Of a stretch of 64,000 nucleotides of DNA, positions 1 through 12,833 are shown one piece after another; positions within the stretch are counted from its first letter, which is position 1; the number at the start of each line of letters is the position of its first letter. This DNA comes from Hofstenia miamia (lineage: Eukaryota; Xenacoelomorpha; Acoela), in NCBI GenBank assembly GCA_004352715.1, contig SCFE01000039.1:840770-904769 (forward strand), given 5' to 3'. The notes beneath the pieces are model-generated. The model was not told the DNA's origin, searched no databases, and was given only the letters and a program-made list of their open reading frames with translations. Both the position numbers and the translations under genes were made by a program.

Positions 1-495
1 GACAAGGTGGGAAGAATGGTACACTGGAGTTTGAGCAGGCAGCATGGGTTAGAAGCAGGAGACAAGTGGTATGAGCACAAGCCACAGGGCGTCATAGAAA
101 ATGAGAAGGTTAAGATACTGTGGGACTTCAACATACAGACGAGCAAAGTGATAGAAGCACGAAGGCCAGACATAGTAGTGATAGACAAAGAGCAAAGATT
201 AGGAACAGTGATAGACATAGCAGTACCAAAGGACAGAAATGTAGAAAGCAAGGAGAAAGAGACGATAGACAAGTACAGGGAGTTGGCAGAGGAAATAGAA
301 AGGCTGTGGAAGCTAAAGAAAGTTGAAGTAGTCCCGGTAGTTGTAGGAGCACTAGGAGCAGTGAGTAAGAAGCATAAGAGATACTTGGAGGAGTTGGGAG
401 TACCAAAGTGGGGAGGAGCAGTAGCACAGAAGGCAGCATTGTTAGAAACAGCTAGAGTCCTGAGGAAAGCTCTCAGACTCCCTGGGAACTGGTGA
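1..495 (+). mobile_element. retrotransposon C-terminal fragment with PD-(D/E)xK-like core
   Basis: The frame is open at the window edge and ends LPGNW at a TGA. The stretch VGRMVHWSLSRQHGLE, the block RRPDIVVIDK (about residues 54-63) and the block VIDIAVPKD resemble the C-terminal domain of retroelement ORFs widespread in fish and invertebrates. In those the PD...D..V spacing is read as a restriction-like endonuclease core. The sequence is less AT-rich than its surroundings, as expected for imported TE coding DNA. Only this C-terminal part is present, so it is a fragment. The family name beyond 'retroelement' is uncertain. Confidence 0.7.
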
Positions 496-546
496 GTTTA
501 CCCGAGCTGAGAGGGATACCAGCATGAAGCTGTGAGAAGTAAGAAG

Positions 547-1323
547 GAATAATAATAATGAATGACTTTATTTAGCCTCTGAAGGTATACTCTACAAAAA
601 TAATAAAGACAAGTCAAGTTTTACGGCAGCGAGGACAGTCGCAGGAGATGAAATAGGAGCAGATTGAAGAGTAGGCAAAGTTGGAGAAGGGCTCAGCAAA
701 GATGAAAGACATCAAAGATTTCTTGAAGCTCGGTGGCGGGGAAAAGAAATCAATCGCTGTTGGATTGAAGAAAGGATGCTATGTTTCTTGGGACGACAAC
801 ATCATCAGAGCGAGTGTAGCGGAAATTATAGAACTTAATGAAATCAAAATTATCAAGATCCAATTTGCTAGTGAACAGTCGATTGAACAGGCATGGAAGT
901 AGAGTGACAGCGTGAGAGTGGAGAATTTGAGAAGGGCGTCTTTGTAATGCAAAGGAGAGATCCCTTTGAAGGCACGCTTCTGGAAATGTTCCATAGAGTG
1001 GAACAAGAAACGAGAAGGCCACCAACAGGGAGAAGCATAGAGAAAAATGGCGCGAAGAATGGACTTGAACAAATAGAGTTTCACAGCAGCCGTGGAATTA
1101 AAGGGAACATTGCGGAAGAGGGCAAAGAGTGACCAGACCAATTTAAGTTATCAACAAGTTGAACTCCAAGATTAGTATAATGATGGGAAAAGTTCACAGG
1201 AAGAGGAAGATCAGAAGGGGGAGATACAGAAAAGGAAATACCAGATGTCTTGGCTGGGCTAACATCAAGATGGTTAACAGAAGACCAAGAATACAAAAGC
1301 TCAAGACCAAGATCAGGGGTAAT
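547..1323 (-). mobile_element. non-LTR retrotransposon 3' end (LINE family A)
   Basis: Read on the - strand, this has the region after the RT core: HYTNLGVQLVDNLNW near 1150-1195, then LYLFKSILRAIFLYASPCWW and MEHFQKRAFK (about 950-1080). A 3' tail follows, with AATAAA and an ATT microsatellite at 547-570. 'LGV.L..LNW' and 'Q.RA.KW' are typical of Jockey/CR1-like LINEs. Frameshifts make it nonfunctional. It is cut by the N gap at 1324. A second copy with the same 3' end lies at 12776-14060. Confidence 0.8.
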
Positions 1324-1800
1324 NNNNNNNNNNNNNNNNNNNNNNNNNNNNNNNNNNNNNNNNNNNNNNNNNNNNNNNNNNNNNNNNNNNNNNNNNNNNN
1401 NNNNNNNNNNNNNNNNNNNNNNNNNNNNNNNNNNNNNNNNNNNNNNNNNNNNNNNNNNNNNNNNNNNNNNNNNNNNNNNNNNNNNNNNNNNNNNNNNNNN
1501 NNNNNNNNNNNNNNNNNNNNNNNNNNNNNNNNNNNNNNNNNNNNNNNNNNNNNNNNNNNNNNNNNNNNNNNNNNNNNNNNNNNNNNNNNNNNNNNNNNNN
1601 NNNNNNNNNNNNNNNNNNNNNNNNNNNNNNNNNNNNNNNNNNNNNNNNNNNNNNNNNNNNNNNNNNNNNNNNNNNNNNNNNNNNNNNNNNNNNNNNNNNN
1701 NNNNNNNNNNNNNNNNNNNNNNNNNNNNNNNNNNNNNNNNNNNNNNNNNNNNNNNNNNNNNNNNNNNNNNNNNNNNNNNNNNNNNNNNNNNNNNNNNNNN
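1324..1800. other. assembly gap (477 N)
   Basis: A run of N between a LINE 3' end and a TA microsatellite. Open frames spanning it are artefacts. An upstream SFXN5 exon could be hidden here. Confidence 1.
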
Positions 1801-1842
1801 TATATATATATATATATATTTTATATATATATATATATGTAT
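1801..1842. repeat. TA microsatellite
   Basis: Alternating TA with one TTTT break, abutting the gap. Repeats of this kind often stop assemblies. Confidence 0.95.
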
Positions 1843-2304
1843 ATATACATTTTTCCGGATTTCTGGTTTACAGCAATATGTCAAAAAGGAAATGAGAATT
1901 CTACTATTGACTTTGACAATGCCTATAAAATGGAATACCTGAAGCTATGCAAAGCACTTATGTGCAATGAATAATTGTTTTTTGGTGGATTTTTGAAAAA
2001 GAATCAGGGCTTCACTCCTTGATTACCTGAACTTTATGATAATACTAAGAATAATAAAATTAGAAATTTAAATGAAAAATAGTGAAGTACTTCAGGCATA
2101 GCAATAAACGTTTACAAATTTTCAACATTAAATTTAAGCCAGTTCATGAATAGTTGTGTCCATATCTTAGGTCCTAAATTGCTTGAAAATGTGGAGAAAA
2201 CGGTTTGTTCAATTAAAAGAACGTAAACAGTTTAAGGTTAACATTATGACATAATTTCAATACGTAATTCAAAACTTACTCTGATCGTAATAATCTTTGT
2301 TGCA
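1843..2304. other. AT-rich DNA with no recognisable feature
   Basis: No exon of the SFXN5 N-terminus and no clear TE motif was found here. Short open frames are not supported by any family signature. Confidence 0.5.
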
Positions 2305-2745
2305 TTAGCTTGCTTGACATTTCTAAAGCTTTTGATCGGCTCGCTCATTCCATTCTTCTTGAGAAGTTACGTATTTGGCTTTGATGCGGATTTCTTTGAA
2401 TTTTTTCAATTTTGTCTCACCACCTGTCGTCAATGTGTCAAAATCAATTCATTTATCTCTTCCTCTTCTCTTTTAGCTAGGGGTCCACCTCAAAATTCTG
2501 TGTTGCTATTCTATGCTTCATTGTTGCAATCAACTACCACTCTGTTCTCAATTCGCCTTGATTACTGTATGTCGATAAAACTGCGATTTTAAATGTTGCA
2601 AATACTTGTCATAAAAAGCACCTACTAAGTTTGTTACATGGATTTCTTTGTCACTATCTTAATGGGATTATTTCTTTTAGAATGCAAGACGACAATTTGC
2701 CTTTCGTCTTAGGCGGTACAAAGTTTGATTTGGTATGCTTTTTCT
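2305..2745 (+). mobile_element. LINE reverse transcriptase fragment
   Basis: Across frames the + strand reads LDISKAFDRLAHSILLEKL near 2310, the RT motif A region of Jockey/CR1-like LINEs. A garbled 'GP.PQ.SVL' block follows near 2480, and LLYVDKTAIL near 2560 in place of the YADD box. Frameshifts and the lost catalytic aspartates show an old dead copy. Confidence 0.7.
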
Positions 2746-3433
2746 TCAAAATGTATTTACATATTTTTAGACTACTTTTTATGGTCGATGGCGAAATTGT
2801 CTTCAATTAACTGACTCGAGAATTCTACTGACTCCACGTGTAGGTTTTATTAATAATTTTGTTGAAGTAATTTAAATATTTTATCATTACTCAATTGGAT
2901 TTTAAGGTTCGTCGCTACTGAACAGTTTGTGTGTTTTCTTGATGTAGGACGATTTTTCTTTCTGGGTTTTAGCTATTTGGGATACGTAGAATTCGATTTT
3001 CAGGTCATATGCCCTCAACAGTGGTGATATCTAGTGGTTAGGTTTTTTAGTTATTGAGAATTTACATAATTAGGTGCCAAATTAGTCAATTTTTCAATAA
3101 ATTTCAAAATTATCTCTCTACTAGTCCATATATCTAAATTCTGTGACACAAAAAAGTTGCTGAAATGCGTGGAAAAATTACGCACACATATAATTTAAAA
3201 AACCTTGGATTATATATATATATATATATATAAATTTCCTGAAGGCAAACAACCGTCTTAGTGTTACATGACGAGTAAAACCACATTCCTGACATCTGAG
3301 ATAAAACATTTCCATTTTTCATTGACGAGTAACCTTAAGTAAATAGTTTGAGTCCGAATTGGTATAAACATTAATAGATCATTTTTATTTTTTAGTACCT
3401 AAATGTTTTTGTTTTTAGCAACTGTACATTTAG
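2746..3433. other. intronic AT-rich DNA
   Basis: No gene was recognised. A TA microsatellite lies at about 3211-3232. The stretch precedes the first readable SFXN5 exon. Confidence 0.5.
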
Positions 3434-3511
3434 CATACATTAGAGAAGCACGCCAAGCTAATACAACAATACAAGTCCGACAAAGATTCAATAAAAGCCA
3501 CAAATGGAGAG
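3434..3511 (+). CDS. SFXN5: SFXN5 exon (26 codons)
   Basis: The acceptor is ...acatttag and the donor is gtataa; phase is 0 at both ends. The frame reads HTLEKHAKLIQQYK then SDKDSIKATNGE. It aligns without gaps to the sideroflexin segment 'LxEAxxLLExYKxG...TNE'. A longer open frame over the same bases is a shadow in another phase. This is the earliest SFXN5 exon I can support in the window. Confidence 0.8.
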
Positions 3512-6500
3512 GTATAATCTACCATTCTGTCAAATTGCTATTTTGTTATTTAGTTGTGGGAAGCCCAGCGAGTTTACCAAGTATGTTAATGTGTAGTTCA
3601 TAATTGATTTGTAAATCATGTTTGTTCTGAAGTATTTATATGTAAAAAAATTCGACAAGTGATTTAAATTTCGGTGGTTTTTATGAATCGCTGAATTTGC
3701 TTTAAAGGAATTTTACCGCGTAGCTTTTTTATCTTGCTGCAAACAATCCGTTTTATATGTATGTAACGCCAACTTTCAGGTAATTTTAGGTAAACTCTCC
3801 AAGTAAGTACACGTTTCAGCATGTCTCTTTTTGTTAGATTGTATTGTTTAATCTTTACTAAAACATGAACTGAAAAAATAATAATGGTGTTTATCATTGC
3901 GAAATCCGCTTTCTCATGTATCAGAGATTTTCAACTTTGTGCTTACTTGCTGTCTTTCAAATGCTTTGCATTACATAATTGTAATTTAATAATACTAGAA
4001 AAATTTTTATGATAGCAAGAAATATGTTTTTATGATTATTTTAATTTTGAAAATGAGTTCTGCTATTCAGAAATATAAATGCGAGATTTTTCAATGTTGT
4101 TAACCGGCAATGGGAAGATATTTGCAACTTTTTTTATTATATTTTGGTCGGAGATCCGCATTTTTGTATCAACATTTAGAATAATCTATTGGACTATTTT
4201 TGTATGTTACGATTCTCAGAGGGAATTTTAAAGTTAGATTATTTGACGGGATTCCAATTTATAAACAATAATTATGCTCATCAAATTATAAATGAAAGTC
4301 CCATCTCACTATAATATAGCTATAATCATTCGCTTTTTGAACTTTTACCCTACTTATTTCTTCATTTTACGAAGTTTCTAGTCAAATCTAAGTTTAGCAT
4401 AGATTTTAAAATGAGTATTCAAGTTGTTGCTATTAATCATTCAGACACTCATTTTTTCATTTTGTGAATTTGAAAATATACTTAGGAATTTTATTTTTAA
4501 CGCATTTTTAGGCTGTTTATCATCCAGATACCGGAGAAAAAATTCTTGCACCATTCAGAATGTGTGGTAAGATTTTGAATAGCATTTCCTTATTTTCAAA
4601 TTATCGCAATCGCTGAGATGATATATTTGATACTACAGTACTTCCCGTTGAATTTAGAATAAACGTCATACTTTGTAAATCGAGCACCATAAAATTTAAG
4701 CCAAGCGCCATACAATAATATTTTGGCACTCAATTCAATATTTGATTATTCCTTTTTGCTTCTCTGTCAAGCGGAAATCGACAAATCAAATTTGAATGTT
4801 GATGGAAGTACAAATAAGTCTTTAAAAATAATCATTTTCATGTTTAATCTTATCAAAGAAATATGTGAGTGATAATAGCAAATCGCTAACGAATATTTGA
4901 ATTTTGCTTATTTGTAGATGCTTTTATCTAAATTAAATTGAAATGCATTTTTATTTTATAATAAAATTTTTTAGAATTTTTTTTTCATTGAAAATTGCAA
5001 TTAGATCCTTGTTCATATAACTGGTATGTTTTCCACTTATAATTTTTTGTCAATAATTGTTTTGAATGGGCAACTATATCAGAAATTAATGAATGTATAG
5101 AAGAAGTTTCATTGTTTAAAATATTATATGTTTTCTACGCTATATATCTGAGCATAAACTTCATCCTCGGTTGCAACTTTACTAAAAGTAGTTTTTTTAA
5201 GCAATTTTATCATTAATTTTTAACTGCAAATATTATTTGTGAATTATGATAATGCTTAAATCTAAATTGTTTCACTCATTTGGTTATACATCATTACTTT
5301 CAAAAGTAAAAATATCAGTTTTTTTAAGTGAAAATATAGTTTTGAAAAAAATATGACTATTTTTACCACAAATATTGTGCAAAATAAACATTGCTTTTTA
5401 TTTAAACAGATCAAAACATACTATCATGTTTCTACTAAGTGTAAATTAACAAAACAACACTATGCATAAATTTGCATAAATTATGCAAATTTATTGCAGA
5501 ATTTAAAATTTCAATACTAATTCCTTTTCAAATTCGCTTCTGATTATTGCTAAATCCTTCTTACTCACATAAGTGAGTTATTTTCATGCTAACTCGAATT
5601 GAATTCTGTAGCTATTTTTTGCTACTGGATCCTTAAATAAATTTAATGTCCATAATGCTAATTTTTTAAGACATATAATTATACCATCTTCAATAAATAT
5701 ATAGAATTGGCTCGTCTGATTAAAATAGGATTCAAAAGGCATATTTGCGAATGTAAATATATTGATTATCTCGTAGATATTATTAGTATATTTAAATTTA
5801 TTTTAAGAGTTTAAAGTGAAATTGTATGGCCTGGACTAAAATGTCTGGCGTTGGATTTAAAAGAATGGGGTTTTGACTAAATTCAAATACTGTAGTACTA
5901 AAGTAATTCATGTCTTTAACTGCAGAAATGGTACCAATACATATAAAAGTTTTCTGGTTGATACTAGGATGTTGCTTACATATTGCTTCATCATATCTGA
6001 ATACAAACCTCAATGGTTTCTTCGATTTTCATAGCGGTTTCATTTAGGTTTCATTTAACGCATTTTTCGCTTTTCTCATGTTAGGTTCTATCTTTGCTCT
6101 AGTGAGCTCCAAGTCCTCAAGAAAGAGCCTTCGCCTGCATGATTTTCCAGTTTTATGTGATGGACATATATAACAAATTTCATGTAACAAGCAATATCAA
6201 TGAAATTGCAGAATAAGGACACCGGCCAGCAATTCGTTTGCATTTGTACGCATAAGTTCGAAGTATTTTATCCAAATGCACTTTTAGTTTTATTATATTT
6301 TAAAATGGTTTTAAGTTTCTTATCATTTCAGTCTTCATGCACATAATTATTGTGACAAGTTACAAGTCTATCTTACTTATTTACATAAAACACATGTGTA
6401 AAGACTGTGTGGAAAGCAAAAACAGATGAGGTGATAATTTTGCTTTTCCTTTTTTTTCTGACGAACTGTTTGAATGTGTATAAATTCTTGTTAAAAGCGA

Positions 6501-9500
6501 TTTGTTTAAAAATATCTTGAAGTAAGTTGAATAGCACAAAAATTCTTCCGCATACTCTGAGAGACTTTTGGAATAAGTGTTTCAGTTTCTGATATCTTTG
6601 TAATTGAATATTAATCGTAGTTTCATGATATAGTTTCCTGATAGATGAGATGAAACAAACTGCTATTTCAAAAGCCTCTCAGAGCCTGTGGAAGTATTTT
6701 TGTGATGTGAGTATAATAGGTCCATGCTCTAATAAAACACTCAAAATTGAAATGACCGAATCAGCTTAGTATTACCATTTGTAATTATAGATGAATATGT
6801 AACTGATGCCAAATACATAGCAGTTGCAACCGTGACATTTGTGGTACGTATGCAACTCTAATATATAGCTAATGATTGTTTTCGTTCTTTTTTCTTGCTT
6901 TTTTCGTCACATTCTAAGGATAATCAAGTAAACAATGACGACGAGTAACACAAATTTCTTTGATAATGGGTCATTACTAAGTCAATTCAGCAGTAACTTT
7001 GAAGTTGTGTTAAAAGGTAATTGCAATATAAAATGCGCTAAATATAATTACGAACGAAAGTCATGAAATGAATTGTGTGCATATCAAGTTCATCGATGAT
7101 TGACAACTGGGTTGGGTCAATTATTTGAATTAGGTTGTAGGATTCTGTTTACATATTGAATTCTTATCGTGATTGGCATCTCCAGGCCACGAAGAGGTTC
7201 ATTGTTGTCAGCTGCATTTTGAAATGCTGAAATGTTTCTAAATATTTGTAAGCAGATTTGAAGGAACTGAAATTATTGTTACAAATGCAAAAATGAGTGT
7301 GAATTTGTTAAAAAAAACTCATTTTCTAGAAATTGAAATAGTATATATAGCAAATAAGGGTTACTACTAATTATGAAAATTCTTGCTATCTTATTTTTGA
7401 ATGATTATATTTAGGATTTGTCCCCTTCGGATCAATTTTGGTAAGTTTCTTGGTGAATTTTTGAATATTCAAATATCATTTTTAAGTTTTACAAAAGTTT
7501 GCATTTAGGTAATTGGGCTACTAATTCCTAATCAACCCTTTGCCGCCGTTGCTTTTTGGCAGGTACGTTTCCCAATATGAAACGAGTAATTAACTCCTGT
7601 TTCTATATATATATATACTGTATATATATATATATATATTATATATGTATATATATATAGTACTGGCCAAAAGTTTGGGAACACTTTCCAAATTTAGAAA
7701 TTTTTGTATTTTACACTAAAAAACGCAATGTAGAAACAATATGATAACACCGTGTAGAAAGTAAATAGTTAATTCAGAAAAACTCACTAATATTTTGTAT
7801 GTTCGCCATTATTGGCCAAACATGCAGCATTGCGATTTGACATTGACTCGATCAGCTTTCTACAATAATCATTAGTAATCTCTGTGCACCATATCACTTT
7901 AATTTGCTCCTTCAGATCGTCGAGTGATGTGCATTGGCGCTTCCTCAGACAGTTTTGATGTGATCCCAGCAATTTTCTATGACGTTGATGTCTGGGGAGT
8001 TTTCCGGCAGTTCTCAAACAGCTGAAAGTCTTGGGATGCAATCCACTGTTTCACACCATCTTGTTGTAGTACAGATGTTCTGTGAAACAGCATAAACATG
8101 GGAACTTTCTCCTGAATTATTTTGAGGTAGGCCTTGGCTGGAACTGTCTCGTTGTGAGGAACAAATTGCAGACCAGCGCGCCCATTCGTAGTTATGACAC
8201 CCCAAATCATCACAGATTGTTTGTTACGTGTAAAGTGTGTTGAATCTACATTAAGGCCTTCTTATAACACACGGCCCAGCGATATGCAGAGAATAGAAAA
8301 AATTTGAGGCCATTTATGTAACTACCTAGCTTAACTTGTTTGTACGCACTCAAAAATAATTTAACGTATCTTTGTTTAAGAAAATTAATATTTATTGTAT
8401 TAAGCTACACTTAAACAATTTAATTGCAAAACCTATAAGCAAATTAAAATGCATACACCATTACAGTAAAAAATGCAAAGTATATTTTTTAAAATCATCA
8501 ACATTGCTTTTTAGATTTGAACGCGCCTTCTCTTTTAGCTTCTTTTGGAGGTTGTTAAAATAGACATTTGCTACTACCAAAGCAATAGCAGATATTGCAA
8601 TGTGATTGCATATCGTTGTTTCCGCCAAATACTTGTGATAACATTTTCTAAGCATCAATACAATATTGTGCAGATTGTTCTTAAACAACTCCAAAACAAT
8701 AGCTAACAAATTTAGAAAAAGAAAATGAAGACTATCTCTATTTAGAGAAGCTGTGTAATCCATATACCTTTCTGTAACACTTTCATCAACATCATTGCAT
8801 ATACAGCAGTCACTATATTTTTGGACAAGATGTAAAATGCAACTTCCTGTTCAAATTCATTTAAATCAAGCAATTTATCAGGATCAATAACGAGAGCTTC
8901 GAGATTGCTATTGATGGCTTCTTTTTGCATTATTGACATAATTTCACTTGGGCTATTATTTTCAATTTCAAAATGCGTTCTGATGTTTCAACTTCGCTAG
9001 ACCAATGAGGAAACGACCGTCACTCATTTGTCTATAATTTCCGAAGTGACGCTCGAGACAATCTTGTTGAAATCTACTAATGAGTAAAACACTACATATT
9101 CATTCACTTAAAAGTTCATTTGAATTCCAATAATGGAATGATTAGTAGAAATCAGAGCCTCAAACGTTTGTGGTGTCAATCCAGGTAATTTTCCCATTAA
9201 CAAAGTAACGTAATAAAATGAGGAAAAAATCAATTGTTTAGTTATGAAGACTGATTCCTCGCGAAATATGTATTGGGTGATGAGTGTCTTTTGAGTTTAC
9301 GATGTTCCACCAACAATAGATTAGTTTAATAAATTGAGCAGTAAAAAGACCTTCAGCATCTTTATAAACCATTTTTCAAGTACGACAGACTTTTGCACTT
9401 CAAATATAAGAGCCAGTTTCACTTTTTGCTTCTTGTTTACTGGGTTTAAACTAATTTCAGAAAGTTTAGGTGCTACTCTTAGTGTATTCTTAGAATCCTC

Positions 9501-12500
9501 GTCATATATTTTTTAAGGCATTTCCAATCAACTTTACTTTTAGCAGGTAATTTTATTTTGAATACATCTTGACGAAAATTAAACGAAGGTGATGTGAATT
9601 TTCCAAATCGCATGAGATCATTCCGTATGTTCTTTATTAAATGTACATCATACATTAAGGAAATGGTACCTACTTCACCAACGGAATTAATTTAACAACG
9701 AAGTGGTTTCCTAAGACAATTCGATTATCATAAAGCAATAAATGTTTTCGTACAACTCCAAATCTGTATTCTCTCAGATAAAGTTTGTATTAGTGTAACA
9801 TGAATCTCTCTCTGAAGAAACATTTCATCAAATGATAAAGCACATGTCACTGTATTTTCTTGAGATTGTGAGGCAATAAAAGAATCAATATTTATGGTTC
9901 CTCCAGTAAAATTTCGTAAATATCGTTGGTTTGGCAAAGGTAAATAATCTCGCATTTGTTCATAAGCAGCAGAAGTAAAGCGCTATAACGTCGAGCACGA
10001 AAATCGTCTAACAAAGGATATATATATCATTTTCGTCCCGATAATTTTGCAAATAATTGCATAGTTCCAGCAATTGCGATTTTCTTGAGAGCTTTGAACT
10101 AAATGCGGCTCTTAGCCATAGCGGAAGAGGCACTGGAGAACCTTCAATATAGAGCTTACATTCCTATGATTGCGTTATAACAATAGCTTCGACAATTATT
10201 CGTTTGATATTCTATAAATTCTTAAGGTATCATTACAAAAAGAATGAGTCCAGTCATTGGGATAACACTCACTAGAAACATCTGTTAATAAATTGATTTT
10301 GTCCATGCTATCAAACTTGGATAACTCATCCTTAAACAATGTTCTATTTCACGGGGGAGCCCGAGCGTGTGTTTGAATATTAGTCTAAATTATTATGGAT
10401 AAATTTCAGAACAAATTAAAATTCCGCTACAATTTCAATTTTGAAAATTTTTCTACTCCCTTCGTTTCAAAATAAGTGACTCTTTGAAAAATTCCCAAAT
10501 AAGTGACAATATGAAAAAATAGAGTACAAATGGATAAAAAATGTCGTATTTCATTACTTTTGTAGAAATTTATCTACGTAAACAATTAATAATAATAACT
10601 AACAACTACTTGTATAAACGCTATATTCGAGCTTCTTTCCTTATGACTATGGCTTTTGCCAATTCGATAATCGTTTCGTTGCATCTAATTCTTTCCTGCA
10701 ATCTGCCTTCACATCGTAATTTCATCTTCGATATATGCGGGAGTTTTATTTGCTCCATTACCAATTGCAATGACAGAAAGACATCACTCAAACATTTCGA
10801 CTCAAGGTCGATAAAAGATTTCTCCACACATCCAATTAAATCGTCAAGGAGCATTTTGATGCTGTAAAGCTTGGATAGAATTGAAGTATGCAATATCCAA
10901 CACGTTCAAGTCTGGACTGTTTGGAGGTTGACAACGAAACTGTATATCCCATCCATCCTTTCGACATTCCGAAACAATCAACGCATCATTAATGGAACAA
11001 TGGGGCTTCGCGTTGTCTTGTTGAATAATGATTTTCAATCTTCTTCAACCTGCTGGCCATTTCTTCTTTATAGCTGGAATCACTTCGTCTATAATCATTT
11101 TTCTTGTTTGTTCTTTGTTGATAGACTGGATGTTCTTCGTGCCTATCGTTCCTTTTACACGGTTTTTGCTATTGCGCGGAGCAGGTTATTTGTACACAAA
11201 CGGCCATATGCCGATGTTTCCCTCAAAAAGTGCTTTCTTGTTAGGATCATACCTTGGTCGCGCAACAGCTGCTATGAACATCACCTTTGTTATAAACCGC
11301 TTACTTGTGCAAAATCGATCAGGAGGCTCTTCGTTCGGAAGCAGATAGTACTTCTGCTTTACACATGTAATGTAAAACCATTTTTCGTCAATATGCACAT
11401 AAGAGTACATGTCATCGAAGAAACCATCATTTTGGAGAAAGGATAAGCAAAAATCTAGTTGTTCCATTTTGTTTTTCTCTGTGTGTAATGGCTTCAAGGC
11501 ACGGGAATGTCGCTTTAGTTTCCCATCCTGCAAGAGCCTCCAGAGAGAAGTTTTTGGAATTCCAATACAAAAGACAAATCGATCCAAAATTTCTCTGTCG
11601 CATAACGGGATATTTTCAACTTCTTTGAGTTTTTCTGCATCCCATTTTTTCCTGCCACACCTTCCTTTCTTTTTTTAGATGCTACATTCACAGATTTTGT
11701 TAGATCTATCACTCCTTCTCTTCCTAATCTCAAGATTCGTCGAATAGTTTCGCCAGATACACAAAAATTTGCCATTGCCTCTTGCGTGGCACCACGGCAT
11801 AATCTACCACTTTTGTGTCGTTGTGACAAAAAAACCAGAATATCTGTTCGAATTTCGTTTGATGTTTCTTTTCGTGTTGATTTATCGTAGCCATTGTTTG
11901 AGCTTCTATAAATGCAAATTGTGAACACAGCGGAGAGAAATACTATCACACAACTGAAATTCCTATTTTTCAACGCTTCACGCTGCAGTGCACAAGTATC
12001 GTACATCTACAACAACACGTCCGTGGTAGGAAAATCGTATAGTAAGCATTATTATCCAATCAAATCGCTCGTCAAACTGCCAATAATTATGACAATCGTG
12101 AATTCGCTCACTTATTATGAAACGGAGGTAGTACATAATAAAAATAGTATAACTACACTACAACCCCCAATAATACTACACTTGCTTAAATAGTTTTTAT
12201 AGAAACCATTACAAACTGTAAAAGTGTGATTTAGTTTCAAATAGATTATAATAGATTAACTGGAATCATACCTTTGAGCTTTCAGGAACATCAAACAATG
12301 TGGGAATGGATCTTTCTCGCAGTTTTTTCTTTCGTTTGTAAAGTAAAAACAATGTTTTGTGAAATGTTTCTCACAAAGGGAACTGTACTTCGTTGGAATA
12401 AAATCCTTTCTGCCGATGTTTTTAATCCATGTTTCTTATAAGTGTTGATCTTTAGGGAAGGAAAACTGAACACAATTCGCTATTTTTGTTTCGATAACCA

Positions 12501-12776
12501 GAACAACAATTAGGAGCACGGCATTTTCTACCCATAACGTATAAAGCAGCAACAACGTGTGTGCGTTACAATGTAAAACAGCGTTTATTTTAAATGCAAT
12601 GCGAAGGATTGTATCAAATCCCGTCGTAATGTAGCACTAACAATAACTTCTCACTTTAATTAGCTGCTTTCAATTCTACAACACATGGCCTCACAATATT
12701 TACATTTCTCTACACATCGCCGGCCATGTTATAAGAAGGCCTTGACTACACACTATTATTGACGCGCCGGCGATGC

Positions 12777-12833
<57 letters not shown>

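Noticed and set aside
128-439. 103-codon Leu/Ser-rich - strand frame
   Set aside because: Antisense shadow of the retroelement frame at 1-495.
1081-1974. Open frames of 230-271 codons across the first gap
   Set aside because: Most of their length is N; only the LINE-derived part outside the gap is meaningful.
7659-8300. Pairing this Tc1 fragment with the element at 40513 as one family
   Set aside because: Terminal repeats share only the tactgg core and differ afterwards.
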